Shown here piece by piece: positions 31,732 to 36,516 of a stretch of 36,516 bases of DNA (positions are counted from its first letter, which is position 1; the number at the start of each line of letters is the position of its first letter). The translations under genes were made by a program, and so were the position numbers. The notes under the pieces are model-generated. The model was not told where the DNA came from. It searched no databases and worked only from the letters and a program-made list of their open reading frames with translations. The DNA lies in assembly GCA_036338025.1 (NCBI GenBank), contig JAYZDB010000074.1, positions 1 through 36,516 on the forward strand, in the 5' to 3' direction. The stretch is from JAYZDB01 sp036338025. GTDB lineage: Bacteria; Planctomycetota; UBA1135; UBA2386.

Positions 31732-32784
31732 CTACGACGGAATAGCGTCGGCGAGGATCTTCTCGGCCAGGCGATTCGAAGCGACGTTGGGCGCGATGTT
31801 CTCTTCCTTCGCGATCGTCCAGAGCTCCTTCAGAGCCTGGGGGATGCGCTCGATCCGCATCAGGCTCGACTCCTTGTTGAACCCGCCTGGCATCAACTCG
31901 GTTGACACGTTGATGATGCCACCAGCGTTGATGACGTAGTCGGGAGCGTACAGGATGTTCCGCTCGTCGAGTTCTACACCGTGTCGCCGTTCCTCGAGCG
32001 GATTGTTGGTGGCGCCGGCCAGGATCTTGCATCGCAGGTGTGGAATCGTCTGGTCGTTGATGATGGCACCCAGGGCGCAGGGAGCCAGCACATCGCATTC
32101 CTGTGACAGGATCTCGGACTCAGGAACCGACTTCACGCCGAGTTTCTCCACCAACCCTTGGACACGTACCTGGTTGCGATCGGCAATGGTGACCTCGGCA
32201 CCGTGCTCGACCAGACGTTGACAGAGGTGTGAACCAACCGCCCCAACACCCTGTAACGCAACAGTCCGACCGGCCAGGTCATCATTGCCCAACTGCCAGC
32301 CGAGCGCCGCTCGGATACCGAGAAACACCCCGTACGCCGTGTAAGGCGAGGGGTTGCCACTGCCACCATCTGCCTCGGAGAGACCGGTTACATGACTCGT
32401 CGCACGTCGCACGATTTCCAGGTCGCGAATCGTGGTGTTGACGTCCTCGGCCGTGATGTACTTGCCGTCCAGGGACTCGATAAATCGCCCCATGGCGAGG
32501 TAGAGGGACTCGGACTTGACGGTCTTCGGGTCACCAATGATGACTGCCTTGCCGCCCCCCAAACCGGTCTGTGCTACGGCGGACTTGTAGGTCATGCCTC
32601 TCGACAGACGCAGCACATCGTAAAGTGCCTCATCCTCGGAAGTGTAGGGCCACATGCGGAGCCCGCCGAGTGATGGTCCAAGTACCGTGCTGTGCACAGA
32701 AATGACGGCGTGAAGGCCAGACTCCGGGTCTTTGCAACGAGCAACGCGCTCGTAACCTTCCTCTTGGATATCGGTGATCTCCAT
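31732..32784 (-). CDS. Leucine-dehydrogenase-type (Leu/Val/Phe) amino acid dehydrogenase
   Basis: A 350-residue NAD-dependent member of the Glu/Leu/Phe/Val dehydrogenase superfamily. GGLRMWPYTSEDEALYDVLR and SRGMTYKSAVAQTGLGGGKA hold the substrate-binding and catalytic lysines. The Rossmann motif is VALQGVGAVGSHLCQRL (~174-190). GNPSPYTAYGVFLGIRAALG and YAPDYVINAGGIINVSTELM are typical of leucine/valine dehydrogenases, which oxidatively deaminate branched-chain amino acids to 2-oxoacids and ammonia. Choice of Leu, Val or Phe cannot be settled here. It is monocistronic, converges with the MetAP gene and is preceded by overlapping palindromes. Confidence 0.92.
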   Translation of the reverse strand: MEITDIQEEGYERVARCKDPESGLHAVISVHSTVLGPSLGGLRMWPYTSEDEALYDVLRLSRGMTYKSAVAQTGLGGGKAVIIGDPKTVKSESLYLAMGRFIESLDGKYITAEDVNTTIRDLEIVRRATSHVTGLSEADGGSGNPSPYTAYGVFLGIRAALGWQLGNDDLAGRTVALQGVGAVGSHLCQRLVEHGAEVTIADRNQVRVQGLVEKLGVKSVPESEILSQECDVLAPCALGAIINDQTIPHLRCKILAGATNNPLEERRHGVELDERNILYAPDYVINAGGIINVSTELMPGGFNKESSLMRIERIPQALKELWTIAKEENIAPNVASNRLAEKILADAIPS

Positions 32785-32832
32785 CGACGATTGATCAGAT
32801 AGACAGCGAGTGCCGACGCGATTCCGGTCGGC

Positions 32833-32860
32833 CCAATGTTTAATTGGTCACCAAACTATA
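32833..32860 (-). promoter_or_regulatory. Promoter/operator region of the Leu-dehydrogenase gene
   Basis: Reading the minus strand, a TATAGT -10-like box (32860-32855) is directly followed by two overlapping inverted repeats: TTGGT-G-ACCAA (32854-32844) and CCAAT-TAAAC-ATTGG (32847-32833). They would cover the transcription start and early leader, the expected place for a repressor site. The matching -35 box is weak (TGGCTT at 32883-32878, 17-base spacing). About 50 bases separate this from the ATG. Confidence 0.42.
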
Positions 32861-32947
32861 GGGCGCGACCAGCCCCGAAGCCACGGACGAAAGTCCTGCA
32901 AATCACCCTTCCAGGCTCGCAATTCCAACCCACGAATTCTTGACTAA

Positions 32948-32966
32948 AAGTGCCTTACAGACACTT
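32948..32966 (-). terminator. Possible weak terminator of the large peptidase gene
   Basis: AAGTG (32966-32962 on the minus strand) pairs with CACTT (32952-32948) around a nine-base loop, followed by TTAGTC. It lies about 60 bases after the stop of the 1125-residue peptidase gene. The short stem makes this tentative. Confidence 0.28.
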
Positions 32967-33023
32967 GCACCCTGGCGCAGTCGGCCCTCCGAATCGTCTG
33001 TGGATAGAAGTCTGGCGGCCTGC

Positions 33024-36000
33024 CTAGCGCGGACGCCGAGACCGCCGCGCCCAGTCCCGGAGCTTCTTCGGGACCCCGACGCCTTCGCGCAGCAAGTCGT
33101 TCGACGTTCGCACTCCACCCCACGGATCGACATAGAGTCCGAAGATGCTCTCAGTGAGTGGCTTGTCAATCTTGTGCTCAGCGACCTCCATACCATGTTG
33201 GCTCGCCAACGCGTGGATCGCCTTCTTGTCCTCGGCACTCAGAGTCGACGGCATCATCACGACCCACTTTTGTGGGTAACGCAACTTGTCCTCAAGCATT
33301 GGTTCGAGTCGCTCGATCGCCGCCTTGGTCCACCGCTCGTACTCAAAGGCCTCGTCATCACCTCCGTCAATCGGGAGCCACACTGCGACCGTACCGTGTT
33401 GGAACGTCGGCACACCCGGCAACGCCCGTCCATAGAGCATCCCGATGTTCGCAGCATCCTCCACGCCACGTGGTGCCGATGGCCAAGAACGCACAACAGG
33501 ATCCTGCAAACGAACTGCGCCCTGAGACATCGCCACACCAACCGCACCTCGGATCGGTGAGCGATCCGGTGTCGTGTAGGTGTAGTAAGGCTGACCCTCG
33601 ATGAACACTTCCGCCCTTGCCCCATCGACCCGCACCTCAAGGTCGAAGTGCGACGTCTGCTTGTCAAAACGAAACGGCTTCACCCGCCAGCCCGGGAAAT
33701 ACTTCTGGCGCCGCCAGAGATCTTGCATCGAAAATTGGATTCGCTGGGTCTTGGCGGCTTCTCCTTTGCGCCCCACAGAGTAGAGGAAGTCCCCCGCCGA
33801 GAAACCCAGCCGGATATTCCGATCCCGCCGAGTCCACCCCAAGATGATCGCCCCACGCACGAACGAAGTCGTGAAATGCACCTTGGTCTTGAACACATAC
33901 GGCTCAGGCCCAAACCACTCCGCCGTATGCACGAAGGCGTGTCTTTGATGGGCACGTCGATCAATGAGGCCAGACTTGTCACGGGGCTTCTTGCGACCCA
34001 CATGCAAGTCACCGTTATCTGCCTCATACCAAAGCCCGCGCGAGCGTCGATCCTCGAATCCTGTCAGGTCCGACTCCGTGAGACCGTACAGTCCAAGAGG
34101 GCGCGCATGGACCGGTGATGGCCCGAACATGCCAGGAACCTCAGCCGGCGCCGGCAGCTTCGAGGCCGGAACCCCGACACGCTTCGCGAGTTCATTGTGG
34201 GTGCCCAGCAGCTCTCGTGCAGCGGTCGTGCGCTTGCTGCTGTGCAGTTCTGACGCAACTTTGCGCAAGGCAGCAAGGTATCCGGCGACCCTGGGAAGGA
34301 CCCGCAAGGTCGGCGCTGGTCCCGGCGACTCGGCTGGTGCGAACTGACCACGACGGCGCATCTCCAATCGTACGATCCAGGCACTATCCGGATATCCCGT
34401 ACGGTCCAACAGGGTCGCCAACATCGCAGCGGGCACCGACTGCCAGTCGTCGACACCGACTGACCAGAGCAGGGCTGCGATCGCCGCCCGATCCTCGCCC
34501 AACTCCTGCAACAACTTGCCAGCATCCGCGGCGTGACGCTGGCCAAACCACGGTTCCGCGCGGTTCCGGTTCCAGACCCAAGTCGGCTCGTCCTCGACCA
34601 GACTTCTTCGGCGCCCCCGAAGTGGTGTAACCCGGTACCGGTTGGCCCATGCAGGCGCGCGGTTTCTCGGATCCCATCCCCATTGGTAGCAGTCGTTGAG
34701 GAAGGACCGGAACTCCCTGGCGAAACTCTCGAAATCCGCGGGCCGACCGTTCTTGCCATCCGCAAAGCAGTGTGAGAACCACTTCACGGGGTTGCTGCGA
34801 CCGGCACGAGCGTTCTGCAGGTATTGATCCAGTTGCGCGGCGTACAAGGGCTTGCTCCCATCAGTCCAGCTGGCGAGATACGCGAACAAGGCGTAGCCGG
34901 CGGTGTAGTTGTCGCGATAGTCATCAATCGTCCCCTCGATCAGTCGCTGAAGGTTGCGGGCACGTCCGTAACCGCTCACAAAGGCCTGGGTGCATTGGGA
35001 CAGCGACAGCTTGTTGGTTCTGAAAGTGTCATCCTGGATCATGCCGTAGGAATCCGCTGTCCAGACAGCGCGGCCCTCGACCGCAAAACTCGGCAGGAAA
35101 GCCAACAGTCGACCATCGAATCGATGAGTCAGTTCGTGCGTCAACAGCCGGCCGAGACTGCCGACGTTGTTCCAGTTGAACTTGACCGTCGTCAAATCAC
35201 CCGACTGGAAACCACCCGCCCACCAAAACGGTGCGCCCTCGGACTCCAGCCCCTCCGAAGCAGGCACGATCCGTACGGTGCCCTGTCGCCCTTCGAACGG
35301 GTCCTTGCCGTACCAGTTGACCAGGCGCGCATGGTGGAACTCGATCGTCTCAACAGCGCCGATCAGCGTGTTGTAGCCACAGATCGTCCGGATCTGGTAC
35401 TTGCCAGTAGGACTGATCGCGATCCCGGGTGAGGCCCAGGTCGCGTGGGTCTTGGTGAACTCCTCCGCTTCCGCCTTGCTCATCTGGGCGAGTTGGTCGA
35501 GGGTGAGCGGTGCGCCAACACGCTGGTTGATGCTGTTCCGCACCTTGCCACGCGCAGCACGACCCACTGCCTCGATCCGGCTGACATCCGGCGGCTTGGG
35601 TCCGCGTCGATCCTTGAACCTGGCCTGCGCACCCATGCCAGTCAAGCAGCGCGAGGCTCGGACGATGGCATCCTCGACGGCGGCGGCCGTCGGTTCATTC
35701 TCCTGGCCAGCGGGTTTCGGTTTGATGCTCCCCGCTGCCACCTTCTCAAGCGCCTTGAGTACCGTCTGGTAGTCAGCAACTTCGGCTGCGGTCGCCTGCC
35801 GGAATACCCCAGCGTACTTTCCTTGCAAGCCCGGGGCATCCTGCATCAACTGCCAGGCCAGATCACTGGCCCACCGGACCAGCACGCCGGAACCGGTAGC
35901 AGTTCGGCCGCGACGCTTCTTTGCGACGAAGCGAGCAAGTTCCGCGACGGCGTTTGTGCGCGCCAAGGCCAGGGTGGCGGGCGCCTTCTCGCCCTTCGGC

Positions 36001-36401
36001 CACAGCTTGTTGAGGGACTTCCCGATCCGTGCGCGGCCACGCTCATCGGCCATCGCCTGGTACAAGCGGATCGCCCAAATAATCCTGGCATCCGCGTCCT
36101 TGGCAGCAGTCGCAGTCTCCAACAACCCGGTGAGAATGCGAGCATCGGCCGGACCGTGCGGCAGCGCAGACAGGTAGTGATCCCGGGCCGCCTGGAACTG
36201 TCCAGCACCCAAGGCCGCCTTGCCGAGGTTCAGCCGCGTAAGGACACGAGCTTCCGTGACCTTGTCCAGAACCGCGGTGCGGGTCGGGGTCTCCTGCCCA
36301 GGCGGCGCCTGGCCAGTGCTGGCGGAACCCAGGGTCAGACCAGCCACCAGGGCGAAGGTCGAAACACGGGTATGGAACACAGGGGGTTGGATTGCGAGCA
36401 T
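33024..36401 (-). CDS. Very large secreted zinc-metallopeptidase-like protein
   Basis: A 1125-residue protein starting at ATG 36401 with a signal peptide (MLAIQPPVFHTRVSTFALVA, then GLTLGSAS). Residues ~25-150 are TPR-like helices (LGKAALGAGQFQAARDHYL). The centre has a gluzincin signature: HELTH at 422-426 and the downstream PSFAVEGRAVW with Glu442 as the likely third zinc ligand. Residues ~570-760 are Arg-rich helical linkers. A C-terminal beta domain (~790-960) with RGAIILGWTRRDRNIRLGFS and DLEVRVDGARAEVFIEGQPY resembles concanavalin/LamG-like or DUF1080 folds. I know of no characterised protein with this order. The upstream open extension to 36464 is not needed. Substrate unknown; the zinc site should be tested. 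Confidence 0.82.
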   Translation of the reverse strand: MLAIQPPVFHTRVSTFALVAGLTLGSASTGQAPPGQETPTRTAVLDKVTEARVLTRLNLGKAALGAGQFQAARDHYLSALPHGPADARILTGLLETATAAKDADARIIWAIRLYQAMADERGRARIGKSLNKLWPKGEKAPATLALARTNAVAELARFVAKKRRGRTATGSGVLVRWASDLAWQLMQDAPGLQGKYAGVFRQATAAEVADYQTVLKALEKVAAGSIKPKPAGQENEPTAAAVEDAIVRASRCLTGMGAQARFKDRRGPKPPDVSRIEAVGRAARGKVRNSINQRVGAPLTLDQLAQMSKAEAEEFTKTHATWASPGIAISPTGKYQIRTICGYNTLIGAVETIEFHHARLVNWYGKDPFEGRQGTVRIVPASEGLESEGAPFWWAGGFQSGDLTTVKFNWNNVGSLGRLLTHELTHRFDGRLLAFLPSFAVEGRAVWTADSYGMIQDDTFRTNKLSLSQCTQAFVSGYGRARNLQRLIEGTIDDYRDNYTAGYALFAYLASWTDGSKPLYAAQLDQYLQNARAGRSNPVKWFSHCFADGKNGRPADFESFAREFRSFLNDCYQWGWDPRNRAPAWANRYRVTPLRGRRRSLVEDEPTWVWNRNRAEPWFGQRHAADAGKLLQELGEDRAAIAALLWSVGVDDWQSVPAAMLATLLDRTGYPDSAWIVRLEMRRRGQFAPAESPGPAPTLRVLPRVAGYLAALRKVASELHSSKRTTAARELLGTHNELAKRVGVPASKLPAPAEVPGMFGPSPVHARPLGLYGLTESDLTGFEDRRSRGLWYEADNGDLHVGRKKPRDKSGLIDRRAHQRHAFVHTAEWFGPEPYVFKTKVHFTTSFVRGAIILGWTRRDRNIRLGFSAGDFLYSVGRKGEAAKTQRIQFSMQDLWRRQKYFPGWRVKPFRFDKQTSHFDLEVRVDGARAEVFIEGQPYYTYTTPDRSPIRGAVGVAMSQGAVRLQDPVVRSWPSAPRGVEDAANIGMLYGRALPGVPTFQHGTVAVWLPIDGGDDEAFEYERWTKAAIERLEPMLEDKLRYPQKWVVMMPSTLSAEDKKAIHALASQHGMEVAEHKIDKPLTESIFGLYVDPWGGVRTSNDLLREGVGVPKKLRDWARRSRRPR

Positions 36402-36493
36402 CGGGATGGGAGACGCCGGGCAGCGGACGCAGATCCTAGCAGGTTCTACAAAATCGAGAACCACAGCACAGCCAGACTAGCCAGAATCAGGCG

Positions 36494-36516
36494 ATGAACC
36501 TACTCGTCGCCAGCAC
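36494..36516 (+). CDS. Possible gene start at right edge (partial)
   Basis: An ATG at 36494 opens a frame MNLLVAS that continues to the window end, 92 bases after the divergent large-peptidase gene. The sequence would fit the first strand of several enzyme families, including the RdgB/HAM1 type, but eight codons cannot identify it. Listed only because the divergent arrangement suggests a new transcription unit. Confidence 0.28.

Overview
The window is about 36.5 kb of GC-rich bacterial chromosome. It is densely coded on both strands, with short intergenic gaps and many start/stop overlaps. I see no insertion sequence, integrase, phage gene, CRISPR array, rRNA or replication origin. The gene set is bacterial (Mrp, LipB, ExoVII, RsfS, membrane pyrophosphatase, tRNA-Leu). 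The lineage is not certain. High GC, few Shine-Dalgarno sites, an FHA-domain membrane protein, a ceramidase-like lipoprotein, large secreted proteins of unknown role and a type 2 (archaeal/eukaryotic-type) methionine aminopeptidase suggest Planctomycetota or a related environmental lineage. That assignment is inference, not proof.

Layout, left to right. 1-357 (-) is the N-terminus of a secreted protein cut by the window edge. 578-2256 (+) is a redox/Fe-S cluster: Mrp ATPase, a small DUF1858-type CxxC protein and thioredoxin. 2301-2669 (-) is a small membrane-anchored protein. 2747-5937 (+) holds lipB, xseA (with an extra N-terminal HARP-like domain), xseB and a site-2-protease-like M50 peptidase. 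5950-8143 (-) holds a ceramidase-like lipoprotein and a SirB1-type transglutaminase-like protein. A tRNA-Leu(GAG) with its own terminator lies at 8537-8662 (-), followed by a 690-residue membrane-anchored protein of unknown function (8734-10806, -).

10942-14594 (+) is a tightly packed run: class I aminotransferase, an OB-fold/DEDDy exonuclease fusion and an HD-domain phosphohydrolase. It ends at a hairpin that also serves the convergent secreted carboxypeptidase-regulatory-like protein (14897-16444, -). 16634-18744 (+) holds two translationally coupled GT4-type glycosyltransferases. 18775-19536 (-) is an FHA protein. 19628-23155 (+) is an ABC ATPase, its six-TM partner, a small membrane-anchored helical protein and a DedA protein. 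Then come hppA (K+-dependent membrane pyrophosphatase), rsfS and a DUF255/YyaL-type thioredoxin-fold protein up to 27766.

27773-29246 (-) holds a stand-alone Clp N-domain protein, a hotdog acyl-CoA thioesterase and a lipoprotein. 29397-31719 (+) holds kbl, a 63-residue two-TM protein and the type 2 methionine aminopeptidase. 31732-32784 (-) is a leucine-dehydrogenase-type amino acid dehydrogenase behind overlapping palindromes. 33024-36401 (-) is a 1125-residue secreted zinc-peptidase-like protein, and a possible new gene starts at the right edge.

Most of this is housekeeping and central metabolism. The parts most worth a second look are the HARP-like/ExoVII fusion, the OB/DEDDy exonuclease fusion, the Mrp that lacks its CxxC next to a CxxC protein, the ABC module with a large extracytoplasmic insertion, the type 2 MetAP and the very large secreted proteins. 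I found no clear, wholly new multi-gene system.
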